A stretch of DNA of 12,026 nucleotides from Deltaproteobacteria bacterium (GTDB lineage: Bacteria > Myxococcota_A > UBA9042 > DTJE01): positions 1 through 12,026 of the forward strand of contig JADHTP010000074.1 of the NCBI GenBank assembly GCA_016784945.1. The letters run 5' to 3'. The notes beneath the pieces are model-generated. The model did not search any database and was not told the DNA's origin. It saw only the letters and a program-made list of their open reading frames with translations. Within the stretch, counting starts at the first letter, position 1; each line of letters starts with the position of its first letter. This document shows positions 1-6,793 of the stretch, one piece after another. The translations under genes were made by a program, and so were the position numbers.

Positions 1-491
1 CCGCAGGCCCCGTCATCGCCAAACGTGCCGCAACTGGTGAATTCCAGGCAGGCGAACCAGGGCAGCCACAGGCAGTAGGTATACACGGCCTTTTCGGAGC
101 AGACCTCGCCGGAGCACCCGCTCTGAACGCAGTCCGGTTCATCGGGCACGCATTCCCCGTAACACACGGCGCACATCGGGCAGGAAGGATCGGGCTGACA
201 GTCACCGTCGGAAACAGAGCAATGCTGACCGTCGCCGCAGTCCGAATCGGAGTAGCATCCCAGAACCGGCGGCTCGCACTTGTACTGGCACTCGCCGTCC
301 GTACACTGCCACCCGCCGTCCACGCACAGTTCGTGGGGCAAGCCCTCGCAATCGATCGCGGTGGCGCATTCGATCACGGGTGGATCGGTGGTCGGGGTAC
401 AGTCCGCTTCCTCGTTTCCGGCCATTGCCACCGTGAGCACCAGAAGGCCCATGGGGGCAAACAGTTTCATCAGAAGACCGTTGTTTTTCAT
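1..491 (-). CDS. Secreted Cys-rich protein with eight-cysteine-cluster signature (partial, C-terminus beyond left edge)
   Basis: The reading frame is open from ATG 491 to the window edge (163 codons plus 2 nt), so the 3' end is missing. A Shine-Dalgarno GAGGAGG at 500-506 lies 8 nt upstream and fixes the start. Residues 1-24 form a Sec signal peptide (basic start, hydrophobic core, AMA at the likely cleavage site). The rest is extremely Cys-rich: 22 Cys among the 139 residues after the signal. The middle part (about 79-114) has CxSDSDC-like spacing typical of extracellular disulfide-rich repeats in myxobacteria. From C121 the pattern is C-x4-C-x4-C-x8-C-x7-C-x5-C-x8-C with core SGCSGEVC and a Trp/Pro-rich stretch after C140. 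This resembles the N-terminal part of the eight-cysteine-cluster domain of predicted secreted deltaproteobacterial proteins; the eighth Cys would lie off the window. It is probably exported and disulfide-bonded. Its function is unknown. Confidence 0.82.
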   Translation of the reverse strand, partial: MKNNGLLMKLFAPMGLLVLTVAMAGNEEADCTPTTDPPVIECATAIDCEGLPHELCVDGGWQCTDGECQYKCEPPVLGCYSDSDCGDGQHCSVSDGDCQPDPSCPMCAVCYGECVPDEPDCVQSGCSGEVCSEKAVYTYCLWLPWFACLEFTSCGTFGDDGAC

Positions 492-499
492 GACATCAT

Positions 500-506
500 C
501 CTCCTC
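500..506 (-). promoter_or_regulatory. Ribosome binding site fixing the start of the Cys-rich gene
   Basis: Minus-strand GAGGAGG, 8 nt before ATG 491. The alternative in-frame ATG at 470-468 has no comparable site, so the longer signal peptide is preferred. Confidence 0.7.
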
Positions 507-530
507 GATCCATCGTTGATGGAGTCCCAT

Positions 531-539
531 AGTTTACCA
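531..539 (-). promoter_or_regulatory. Candidate extended -10 promoter element for the Cys-rich gene
   Basis: On the minus strand TGG-TAAACT reads as an extended -10 element (TGn plus a hexamer matching TATAAT at 4 of 6). It would start transcription about 33 nt before ATG 491. No good -35 is visible at the expected distance. A hairpin-type inverted repeat at 549-567 sits where the -35 would be. Assigned by eye only. Confidence 0.3.
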
Positions 540-548
540 GTTTTCAAA

Positions 549-567
549 CGTCGCTACCACGGCGACG
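549..567. repeat. 6-bp inverted repeat overlapping the presumed -35 region
   Basis: CGTCGC (549-554) and GCGACG (562-567) are perfect reverse complements separated by 7 nt. The position just upstream of the candidate extended -10 fits an operator for a dimeric regulator, but short GC-rich inverted repeats also arise by chance. Confidence 0.3.
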
Positions 568-669
568 CGCCCCAATCCAGCCTATCAAACTAGCAGAAAG
601 CATGCCAAGGCTTTTCATCGATTATTTCCAGATGTTACAGGATTCCAGATTGGACAGCAGAGGCCTATT

Positions 670-687
670 CACGACATGGATGTCGTG
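670..687. repeat. 8-bp perfect inverted repeat just downstream of the beta-barrel gene stop
   Basis: CACGACAT (670-677) and ATGTCGTG (680-687) are separated by only GG. On the minus strand the repeat begins 3 nt after the TAG stop of the 691-2046 gene, a usual place for a transcript-end hairpin. No T-run follows, so a standard intrinsic terminator is not supported; it may protect the 3' end or be a protein binding site. The rest of 568-669 shows no clear feature. Confidence 0.45.
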
Positions 688-690
688 GTT

Positions 691-2046
691 CTACTTCTTC
701 TGATCGTCCCTCTTGCCCCTTTCGTACTGGAATCCCACCCGCAGGCCCACGAGGAAGCCGTCGGTGGGACGGTAGAGCCCCACGGCGTCGCCGGATCGGG
801 CAATCGACAGGTCCCGGGAGTAAGAACCGAAGACGGTCACGTTACGGGTGATGTTCACGTCCACGGCAGCGGCGACCATGAAACGATCGGGATCGAACAG
901 CTTGGTGAAGGTGGGGAACCCGCGTTCCACCAGGCTCACCCGCAGCCCGACCAGGTCCAGCACGTTCAGGTCCAGACCCAGTCTCAGCTGGCTGAACCGG
1001 CTCTGGTTGTCCCAGTCGAGTTGGATCCACGTGGTCACCGTGTCCACCATCTCGAAGAGGGCCATGGCCATGGCCCCCATCCGGGTCTCCACCACGTCGT
1101 CCAGCACCCGGGCCTTGGTCTTGGCGTTGAAGGGGTCACCGGACTCGAAGTCGAAGCGTTCCACCATGTACATCGAGTCAAAGTAGGAAGCCAGGTAATG
1201 GGCGCCCAGGTATCGCCATTCTCCGGCCAGACCGAACCGGAAAGACTGCGAGGGATAGATGTCCAGGGCAAGGCCCACGTGGAGTCCCGATCCGTCTTCC
1301 ACCATGGACATGGCCACGTAGGGAACCAATTCGGCCAAGGGACCGCGATACACGGGCCACCTCACGTCGATCCCGGCCCCGATAATGGCCTCGCGGTCCA
1401 CGGAAGGCAGGTTGGCCCCGGCCAGGGTGATGCGCCGTCCTATGCGCTGAAACTCCCTTGGAGCCCGAAAATCGGCCAGCAGCGTTCCAGCGATCTCCAA
1501 CCGGCCCGCGAAGCCGCCGGGGTGAATGGCCTCGAAGGGCCTGACGTAGAGGCGCCCACCCGCCATTTCCGGAGGCAGGAAGGAGTCCAGGAATACGTCG
1601 ATGCCCCCGTACTTCGAGTGGAAGGAACCGGTGAATCCGGTCCGCCAGTGGTCCGCGTCCACCGTTGAATTGTAGAAGGAAACCAGGTTGCCGACCCCCA
1701 GGTTCAGGCCGGACACGGGGGCGATTTTCAGGGACAGTCCAAGGTCCGGCCTTTCGTAGCTGATCTCCCGGGCGAGCCGTCCGAAGTCGGTCACCTCGTC
1801 CCAGTGCTCGTCCCGGAAGCCATCGCCATGAAACCGCAGGGGGGCGCCCACTGTCATGCGGAATCCTTTGACGGACAGGTCCAGGAAGGCGTCCGCACCG
1901 AAGGCCCAGCGCCGGTCGATCATCCCCCCGGAACCCGAGGCATACCAGCCCAGCACGAGGTCGTCGTCTTTCTCCTTGGCGGCGGCCCGAGGTGGAAGGC
2001 ACAGGATCGTCACCACCAGGCACAGGTATCCGACCAGGGTGCGCAT
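691..2046 (-). CDS. Predicted outer-membrane beta-barrel protein, 451 aa
   Basis: The N-terminus is a signal peptide (residues 1-23, hydrophobic core then PPRAAA cleavage region). The mature part has no hydrophobic helices. It shows many short stretches of alternating hydrophobic and polar residues ending in aromatic or Gly residues, for example VGLRVGFQYE near the C-terminus, plus frequent Gly/Asp turns, as in outer-membrane beta-barrels. I do not recognise the family, and no catalytic motif is visible. A YjbH-like or porin-like role is possible but unproven. The gene follows the nuo operon on the same strand, 298 nt after nuoI, and probably has its own promoter. ATG 2046 lacks a Shine-Dalgarno sequence but gives a well-formed signal peptide. 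The last residues (GKRDDQKK) are charged rather than a C-terminal aromatic, which is unusual for a classic BAM substrate. Export is well supported; function is not. Confidence 0.75.
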   Translation of the reverse strand: MRTLVGYLCLVVTILCLPPRAAAKEKDDDLVLGWYASGSGGMIDRRWAFGADAFLDLSVKGFRMTVGAPLRFHGDGFRDEHWDEVTDFGRLAREISYERPDLGLSLKIAPVSGLNLGVGNLVSFYNSTVDADHWRTGFTGSFHSKYGGIDVFLDSFLPPEMAGGRLYVRPFEAIHPGGFAGRLEIAGTLLADFRAPREFQRIGRRITLAGANLPSVDREAIIGAGIDVRWPVYRGPLAELVPYVAMSMVEDGSGLHVGLALDIYPSQSFRFGLAGEWRYLGAHYLASYFDSMYMVERFDFESGDPFNAKTKARVLDDVVETRMGAMAMALFEMVDTVTTWIQLDWDNQSRFSQLRLGLDLNVLDLVGLRVSLVERGFPTFTKLFDPDRFMVAAAVDVNITRNVTVFGSYSRDLSIARSGDAVGLYRPTDGFLVGLRVGFQYERGKRDDQKK

Positions 2047-2055
2047 CGACTTCAG

Positions 2056-2085
2056 ATCTTAGTCGGAGGACCGTTTCCCCACCAA
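2056..2085 (-). promoter_or_regulatory. Candidate promoter giving a near-leaderless mRNA for the beta-barrel gene
   Basis: On the minus strand TTGGTG (2085-2080), an 18-nt spacer and TAAGAT (2061-2056) match the -35 and -10 consensus at 3 of 6 and 4 of 6. The expected transcription start falls within a few nt of ATG 2046. This agrees with the lack of a Shine-Dalgarno sequence before that ATG. Confidence 0.35.
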
Positions 2086-2115
2086 GAGGACGACGGGGGA
2101 AGGGGGGTGCTTGTG

Positions 2116-2143
2116 GCCTATCGCCTATCGCCTATCGCCTATC
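2116..2143. repeat. Perfect 7-bp tandem repeat, four copies
   Basis: GCCTATC is repeated four times without mismatch (28 bp) and followed by a partial GC. On the minus strand it reads as CGATAGG heptads. A related pair, CGAT-AAAA-CGAT, follows at 2155-2166 on the minus strand. The array lies in the 298-bp gap between nuoI and the beta-barrel gene. The same CGATARR core occurs in the gap before uvrC (11297-11359). Heptanucleotide tandem repeats of this sort are known as STRR elements in cyanobacteria. Here they may be replication-slippage products or a genome-wide intergenic family. Confidence 0.9.
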
Positions 2144-2247
2144 GCAGGGCATCGATCGTTTTATCGGGCCGGCGAATGGGGATTGACGCAGTCGATGCCG
2201 GATGGATCGCCAGGCGGGTTCGCCCGGATCGCGCCCGAACCGCGCAG

Positions 2248-2264
2248 CGATAGCATCGCTATCG
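2248..2264. repeat. 7-bp perfect inverted repeat with CGATAGC arms
   Basis: CGATAGC (2248-2254) and GCTATCG (2258-2264) pair perfectly around a 3-nt loop. The arm carries the same CGATAG string as the heptad array about 100 bp away, so the hairpin may be two heptad units in opposite orientation. Confidence 0.6.
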
Positions 2265-2297
2265 TGAGCAGTGCAGGGTGTGAGACTGGTGAAGCAA

Positions 2298-2314
2298 GCC
2301 GGGGAGGCACCGGC
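2298..2314 (-). terminator. Weak hairpin downstream of nuoI
   Basis: GCCGG (2298-2302) and CCGGC (2310-2314) pair around a 7-nt loop, about 30 nt past the nuoI stop on the minus strand. The stem is short and no T-run follows, so any terminating role is a guess from position. Confidence 0.2.
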
Positions 2315-2344
2315 AGCGGCAAGGAAATCCTCAGTCGACGGCCT

Positions 2345-2857
2345 TTACTTGAATTCACCACCTTGCTTCGACACGGAGGGGGCGCCGCGGGACAGGAGGT
2401 CTTCCTTGCCGGACATCTCGTCCTTGCGACAGAAGGCTGGGACCCGGTGCTCACCGGAATCCAGGCGGATGGCGTCGCAGGGGCAGGCCTCTTCGCAGAA
2501 GCCGCAGAAGATGCAGCGCAGGTGGTCGATCTCGAAGACCGTTGGTGCCTTTTCCACATCCGTGTCGTCGGTTTCGCCGGCCACGATGTGGATGCAGTCC
2601 GCCGGGCAAGCCGTGGAGCACAGGTAGCAGGCCACGCACCGGACCGAACCGTCTTCGCGGTGCATCAGGCGATGGTTGCCCCGGAACCTGGGGGGGTAGG
2701 TCACCTTTTCATCGGGATACTGAATGGTGGCGATACCCTTCTTCATCAGCAGGTTCGCGAAGAAGTGCCGGCTCGTCCGCTTCATCCCGTTCCACACTTC
2801 CGGAAGATAGCTCTGGATGATCACGTCCGGTTCGGGTCGCTCGACCAGCTTGCCCAT
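2345..2857 (-). CDS. nuoI: NADH-quinone oxidoreductase subunit I (NuoI), 2x[4Fe-4S] ferredoxin-like
   Basis: 170 aa, normal length for NuoI/TYKY. It carries two CxxCxxCxxxC motifs: C74-C77-C80-C84 (CVACYLCSTACP) and C115-C118-C121-C125 (CIFCGFCEEACP). These bind clusters N6a and N6b, which pass electrons from NuoG toward N2 in NuoB at the base of the hydrophilic arm. Additional Cys are present at 88 and 127. The N-terminal part (15-45) has the amphipathic stretch that contacts the membrane and NuoH. The AGGAG Shine-Dalgarno overlaps the nuoH TAG stop, and ATG follows 10 nt after that stop, so translation is probably coupled. It is the last gene of this nuo cluster; nuoJ does not follow. Identity is secure. 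Confidence 0.97.
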   Translation of the reverse strand: MGKLVERPEPDVIIQSYLPEVWNGMKRTSRHFFANLLMKKGIATIQYPDEKVTYPPRFRGNHRLMHREDGSVRCVACYLCSTACPADCIHIVAGETDDTDVEKAPTVFEIDHLRCIFCGFCEEACPCDAIRLDSGEHRVPAFCRKDEMSGKEDLLSRGAPSVSKQGGEFK

Positions 2858-2867
2858 GGATCAGCTC

Positions 2868-3902
2868 CTACAGCATCGCCACGACGATGGCGGTCACTAC
2901 GATGTTCGCAAGGCTGAGGGGAAGCAGGTATTTCCACCCCAGCGTCATCACCTGATCGTACCTGAAACGCGGCAGCGTCCAGCGGATCATCATCTGAACC
3001 CAGCACAGGAACACGACTTTTCCGACGAATGCGGCCACCTGGCCCGCCGTGATCCAGCCGCCGGCCGTGCCCTGAGGATCCACCCAGGGGATCTGCCACC
3101 CGCCGAAGAACAGTGTGGCGGCCACCGCCGCGATGACCACGATTTCCACGAATTCCGACAGGAAGAACAGGGCGAACCGCATACTGGAGTATTCCAGGTT
3201 GTAGCCCAGGATCTCCGACTCGCCTTCGGGCAGGTCAAAGGGCGCGCGCTTGTTCTCCGCCATGGAAGCGGTCAGGAACAGGATGAACGCCACGGGCTGG
3301 AGCACGATGCCCCACATGGGCAGCCAACCCCACAGCAGTTCGCCCTGCCCCAGCACGATCTGGCTGAGGCTCACGGTCCCGAAGATCAGGAAGATGCCCA
3401 CCAGGTTGAGGCCCATGCTGACCTCGTAGGAGATCATCTGGGCGGCGGCCCGCAGGCTTCCCAGCAGCGCAAAGCTGTTGTTCGAGGCCCATCCGCCCAG
3501 GGCCGCGCCATAGATGCCCAGCCCGCCGATGGCCAGGATGAACAGCATGCCCGTGTCCAGCGGGGCGATGACAAAGTTGGGTCCCGGCCCGAAGGGCACC
3601 ACGGCGAAAACCACCAGCGGCGGCACCATGGCCAGCATGGGCGCCAGTGCGAAGAGGGCCTTGTTGGCGCCGGCCGGTACGAAGTCTTCCTTTGTGAAGG
3701 CCTTGATCATGTCCGCGATGGGGTGCAGAAGTCCCATGGCCGTCACACCCATGATGGAAGCCCGGTTGGGTCCCACCCGGTCATGCACGGCGGCGGAAAG
3801 CTTGCGCTCGACCCAGGTCAGCAGCGCACCCATGATCATGGCGAACACGAAACAGATCAGGACGATCTTCACCAGCGTCAGGAGCAGGAAGGTCAAGTCC
3901 AT
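2868..3902 (-). CDS. nuoH: NADH-quinone oxidoreductase subunit H (NuoH)
   Basis: 344 aa, all hydrophobic with about eight membrane segments, as in NuoH/ND1. Family signatures are WVERKL near residues 30-35, GPNR in the first matrix loop, an ADMIKAFTKED segment near 63-73, and the conserved loop AENKRAPFDLPEGESE near 215-230 followed by EYSSMRFALFFL. NuoH forms the quinone entry channel and the first proton-coupling region at the joint with NuoB, NuoD and NuoI. Start choice: GTG 3905 is possible, but ATG 3902 lies 7 nt from a GGAGG core at 3910-3914 and forms a TGATG overlap with the nuoG stop, so coupled initiation at ATG is preferred. The usual EAESE loop motif reads EGESE, a mild variant. 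Confidence 0.97.
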   Translation of the reverse strand: MDLTFLLLTLVKIVLICFVFAMIMGALLTWVERKLSAAVHDRVGPNRASIMGVTAMGLLHPIADMIKAFTKEDFVPAGANKALFALAPMLAMVPPLVVFAVVPFGPGPNFVIAPLDTGMLFILAIGGLGIYGAALGGWASNNSFALLGSLRAAAQMISYEVSMGLNLVGIFLIFGTVSLSQIVLGQGELLWGWLPMWGIVLQPVAFILFLTASMAENKRAPFDLPEGESEILGYNLEYSSMRFALFFLSEFVEIVVIAAVAATLFFGGWQIPWVDPQGTAGGWITAGQVAAFVGKVVFLCWVQMMIRWTLPRFRYDQVMTLGWKYLLPLSLANIVVTAIVVAML

Positions 3903-5557
3903 CACGCCTCCTCCGTGGCGGCGGTTTCCTCGGCGATATCCGCAGCATCTTCCGCGTCAGCGCCATCATCGGATTCGGCACCCTCCTCGGCGTCCGGTTC
4001 ATCGGAGGGGTCGGCCGGCTTCTCAGATAGTTTGATTCCGAAGGGGCCGACATCGTCGAGCTTCAGGCCGGAGAACGCCTCCACGGCGACGGCCATGGCA
4101 TCGAACAGGCCGGGGGCGCTCGCCACGTCCAGGGGCGCACCCAGCCGCTCGGCCAGGTCCGCCACCACCGCCCGGGCCTGCCGGGCTTCCCCCGGGACCT
4201 TCAGGGCGGGTCGCACGCGCTGCAGCACCTCGAATTCGTTGAGCCAGGTCCCGTAGGTTTCATAGGGCGTGACCGTTGGGAAGGCGTAGGTCTCCACGTC
4301 GCCCAGGTTGTCCAGGGAAGTGAACACCGCCGACAGTTCGGCCGCCTGCAGGGCCATTCGGGCGTGGTTCTGTTCCTCGTGCTCGAAGCCGAACACCAGG
4401 ACCACCGGGTGGACGGCCTCGTGCAGGGTGTCCAGGGGAACGGGCTGGATTCCGAAGGCGCCCATCACCTTGTCCAGGCCCGCCCGGTTGGGATTGCGGT
4501 CCGCGCGGGCCAGCACGTCGTCGGCCTCGCCTTCCACCCGACCTCCCACGGCGTAAACGGCGCCGGGAGCCTTGGCCTTGAGCAGCGTCAAAGCGGCGAA
4601 GGCGTCCTCGCAGGTCATGAAAGGCGACAGGACCACGGCCACCTGCTTGCCACCGCCAATGGCTTCCTGGAAGGCGTCGGCAAACCGGGCCACGGCGTCG
4701 AAATAGGCCACTTCCTCGCCACGAATGCGGGTGCCTGCAAGCCGGCCTTCATCGAATCGATGGTAGGCCAGGCGGCCGGCATCGCAGGCCCAGTACTGGT
4801 TCACGTTGGGATTGTGCCGGGGCTTGACCCGCTGGACTTCGTTCTTGAAGGTGTCCAGCCGCACCGAACACCCGCGACTGCATTCACCGCAAACCGACTG
4901 GACCCCCTTCATGAACCAGACCCGGCACTTGAACCGGAAGTCCTTCGGTGTGAGGGCGCCCACGGGGCACACGTCCGCCGCGCACAGGGAATAGGGGTTG
5001 TCCAGTTCGGTCCCCGGGAACACGTCGATGTAGGTCTTTTCACCCCGGTGGACCTGGCGGAGCTGGGGCGCGCCGGCCACGTCCTCGCAGAACCGCACGC
5101 AGCGGGTGCAGTTGATGCAGCGTTCCGCGTCGTACACGATCCGGGGCCCGATGGTCCGCGCCTTGGGCTTGTGGGCCTTGCGGAAGGCATGACGTGACGG
5201 CTTGCAGTCGTAGTCGAAATAGAGGTCCTGCAGGTCGCATTCCCCGGCCTGGTCACAGATGGGACAGTCCACCGGGTGGTTCAGCAGGGTGTATTCCAGG
5301 ACGGCCCGTCGAGCCTCTTTCACCTTCTCCGAGGCGGTCTGCACCTCCATCCCGTCCTGGCAGATGTCGTAGCAGGACGGGACCGGCTTGGGCGACCGGT
5401 TGGTCTCCACCAGGCACATCCGGCAATTGGCCGCCACGGGCAGCCCCGGGTGGTAGCAGAATCGGGGGATGGGAATCCCGAGGGCGTCCGCCGCCTCGAT
5501 GACGCGGGTCCCCTCCTCCACCGTGATTTCGCGCCCGTCTATCTTGAGAGTCGGCAT
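3902..5557 (-). CDS. nuoG: NADH-quinone oxidoreductase subunit G (NuoG), short form with acidic C-terminal tail
   Basis: 551 aa. The N-terminal ferredoxin domain has 2Fe-2S ligands C34, C45, C48 and C62. A HxxxCxxCxxxxxC motif (H94, C98, C101, C107) binds N5. CxxCxxC at 147-153 with C197 binds N4. A molybdopterin-type CxxCxxxC at 223-230 with C258 (spacing x27) matches ligands for the extra cluster N7, which only some bacteria keep. The remaining MopB-like region (about 260-510) is much reduced: the protein is clearly shorter than NuoG of E. coli or Thermus (roughly 780-910 aa). Residues 513-551 form a low-complexity tail of Ala, Asp and Glu with 17 acidic residues in 39. Start ATG 5557 has a good AGGAG site and follows nuoD by 18 nt. 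NuoG carries electrons from NuoF to NuoI, yet nuoE and nuoF are absent here. Confidence 0.95.
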   Translation of the reverse strand: MPTLKIDGREITVEEGTRVIEAADALGIPIPRFCYHPGLPVAANCRMCLVETNRSPKPVPSCYDICQDGMEVQTASEKVKEARRAVLEYTLLNHPVDCPICDQAGECDLQDLYFDYDCKPSRHAFRKAHKPKARTIGPRIVYDAERCINCTRCVRFCEDVAGAPQLRQVHRGEKTYIDVFPGTELDNPYSLCAADVCPVGALTPKDFRFKCRVWFMKGVQSVCGECSRGCSVRLDTFKNEVQRVKPRHNPNVNQYWACDAGRLAYHRFDEGRLAGTRIRGEEVAYFDAVARFADAFQEAIGGGKQVAVVLSPFMTCEDAFAALTLLKAKAPGAVYAVGGRVEGEADDVLARADRNPNRAGLDKVMGAFGIQPVPLDTLHEAVHPVVLVFGFEHEEQNHARMALQAAELSAVFTSLDNLGDVETYAFPTVTPYETYGTWLNEFEVLQRVRPALKVPGEARQARAVVADLAERLGAPLDVASAPGLFDAMAVAVEAFSGLKLDDVGPFGIKLSEKPADPSDEPDAEEGAESDDGADAEDAADIAEETAATEEA

Positions 5558-5575
5558 CGCAACTCCTGTCCTGGT

Positions 5576-6790
5576 CTACCGGTCTATCTCGCCACCGATC
5601 ATGTTGATGCTGTCGAAGGTGGGAATGATGTCGGCGATCAGTCCGCCGATGATCATGTCCCGCAATCCCTGCATGAGAGCGAAGCACGGGGCCCGCACGT
5701 GCACCCGGTAGGGCTGGCCGGAGCCGTCGCTGACCACGTAGAATCCCAGTTCCCCGTTGCCGCCTTCCACCGAGTAGTAGGCCTCGCCCGCCGGCACCTG
5801 CACGCCCTTCATGATGTTCTCGAAATGGGCGATCATCCCCTCGATGGTGTTGTACACCGCGTCCTTCGGGGGCAGCACGATCCTCCAGTCGTCCACGTTC
5901 ACCGGCCCGTCGGGGATGTCCCGGATCACCTGCCGGATGATGCGCACGCTCTGCCGGATCTCCTCCAACCGAATAAGGTAGCGGTCGAAGTTATCGCCCT
6001 TGTGGCCCACGGGCACGTCGAATTCCATGCGGTCGTACACCAGGTACGGGACAGCCTTGCGCACATCGTAGTCCACGCCGGCCGCCCTCAGGCACGGGCC
6101 AGTGTATCCCCACCCGATGGCGTCGTCGGCCTTCATCACGCCCACGTCGGCATTCCGGTCGATGAAGATCCGGTTCCTTGTGAGCAGTGTCTCCACGTCG
6201 TCCAGCATGCGGAACAGGCGCTCTTCGCAGGCCTCGTAGCGCTCCACCCACCCGTCGGGAAGGTCCCAGCGCAGCCCGCCGATCCGCGTATAGGACGTGG
6301 TCACCCGGGCGCCCGCGATCATCTCGATGAGGAAATATAACTCCTCACGAGCCTGGACCGCCCACAGGAACGGGGTGAAGGCCCCCACCTCCAGCGCGGA
6401 AGCGGCGACGGCCGTGAGGTGGTCGCAGATACGGGAAATCTCGCTGATGAACACCCGGACGTACTTGCAGCGCTCGGTGATTTCCAGGTCCAGGAGCTTT
6501 TCCACCGCCCCGCAGTACCCTACGTTGTTGATCAGGGGGGACACGTAGTTCAGCCGGTCCGTGTAGGGGATGACCTTTGTCCAGGTCCCCGCTTCGGCCA
6601 TCTTTTCAAACCCGCGGTGCAGGTAGCCGATGTCGGGGTCCGCGTCCACCACGGTCTCGCCGTCCAGGGTCAGGATGATCTTGACCGTACCGTGCATGGC
6701 CGGGTGGGACGGGCCCATGTTGATGGTCAGATATTCGGTTTTGAGGTCCTTGTCGGCCCCGGGGGCCTTCTGAGGCGCCTTCGAGCCCAT
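5576..6790 (-). CDS. nuoD: NADH-quinone oxidoreductase subunit D (NuoD, 49-kDa type)
   Basis: 404 aa, the usual length for an unfused NuoD. Recognition features are GPSHPAMHG at 26-34 (quinone-site His loop), the LHRGFEK signature at 57-63, NYVSPL with Y82 in the position of the quinone-binding Tyr, and the typical GEIDR C-terminal end. The fold is that of a [NiFe] hydrogenase large subunit that has lost its metal-binding Cys. With NuoB it forms the quinone reduction site. It starts 3 nt after the nuoC stop, and the Shine-Dalgarno GGAGGAG lies inside the end of nuoC. In E. coli nuoC and nuoD are fused; here they are separate genes, as in most bacteria. All key residues I can check are present. 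Confidence 0.97.
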   Translation of the reverse strand: MGSKAPQKAPGADKDLKTEYLTINMGPSHPAMHGTVKIILTLDGETVVDADPDIGYLHRGFEKMAEAGTWTKVIPYTDRLNYVSPLINNVGYCGAVEKLLDLEITERCKYVRVFISEISRICDHLTAVAASALEVGAFTPFLWAVQAREELYFLIEMIAGARVTTSYTRIGGLRWDLPDGWVERYEACEERLFRMLDDVETLLTRNRIFIDRNADVGVMKADDAIGWGYTGPCLRAAGVDYDVRKAVPYLVYDRMEFDVPVGHKGDNFDRYLIRLEEIRQSVRIIRQVIRDIPDGPVNVDDWRIVLPPKDAVYNTIEGMIAHFENIMKGVQVPAGEAYYSVEGGNGELGFYVVSDGSGQPYRVHVRAPCFALMQGLRDMIIGGLIADIIPTFDSINMIGGEIDR

Positions 6791-6793
6791 TCG

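Larger units (their letters stand above)
2144..2344. other. Gene-free stretch after nuoI with several inverted repeats
   Basis: No plausible gene is visible on either strand. On the minus strand this is the 3' flank of the nuo operon. It holds two clear inverted repeats (2248-2264 and 2298-2314, listed separately) and a weaker GGTTCG/CGAACC pair at about 2217-2241. None is followed by a T-run. I do not recognise a known riboswitch or small RNA here. The stretch could be an unassigned structured RNA, a rho-dependent terminator region or decayed repeat DNA. Confidence 0.4.

Noticed and set aside
676..1668. Plus-strand frame of 330 codons opposite the beta-barrel gene
   Set aside because: His/Val/Gly-rich shadow composition; the minus frame has a signal peptide and beta-strand pattern, so the minus strand is coding.
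2116..2143. CRISPR-like repeat
   Set aside because: Units are 7 bp with no spacers; this is a simple tandem repeat and no cas gene is present.
2240..2344. Possible cobalamin riboswitch or 4.5S RNA in the region beside nuoI
   Set aside because: GC-rich stems and a GGTG...CCGG look were tempting, but the conserved cores of these RNAs could not be found on either strand.
2817..4256. Long open frame on the plus strand (479 codons) opposite nuoH and nuoG
   Set aside because: It is antisense to two certain genes, rich in His/Gln/Arg/Asp as expected from reverse-frame GC-rich coding DNA, and has no domain or convincing ribosome site.
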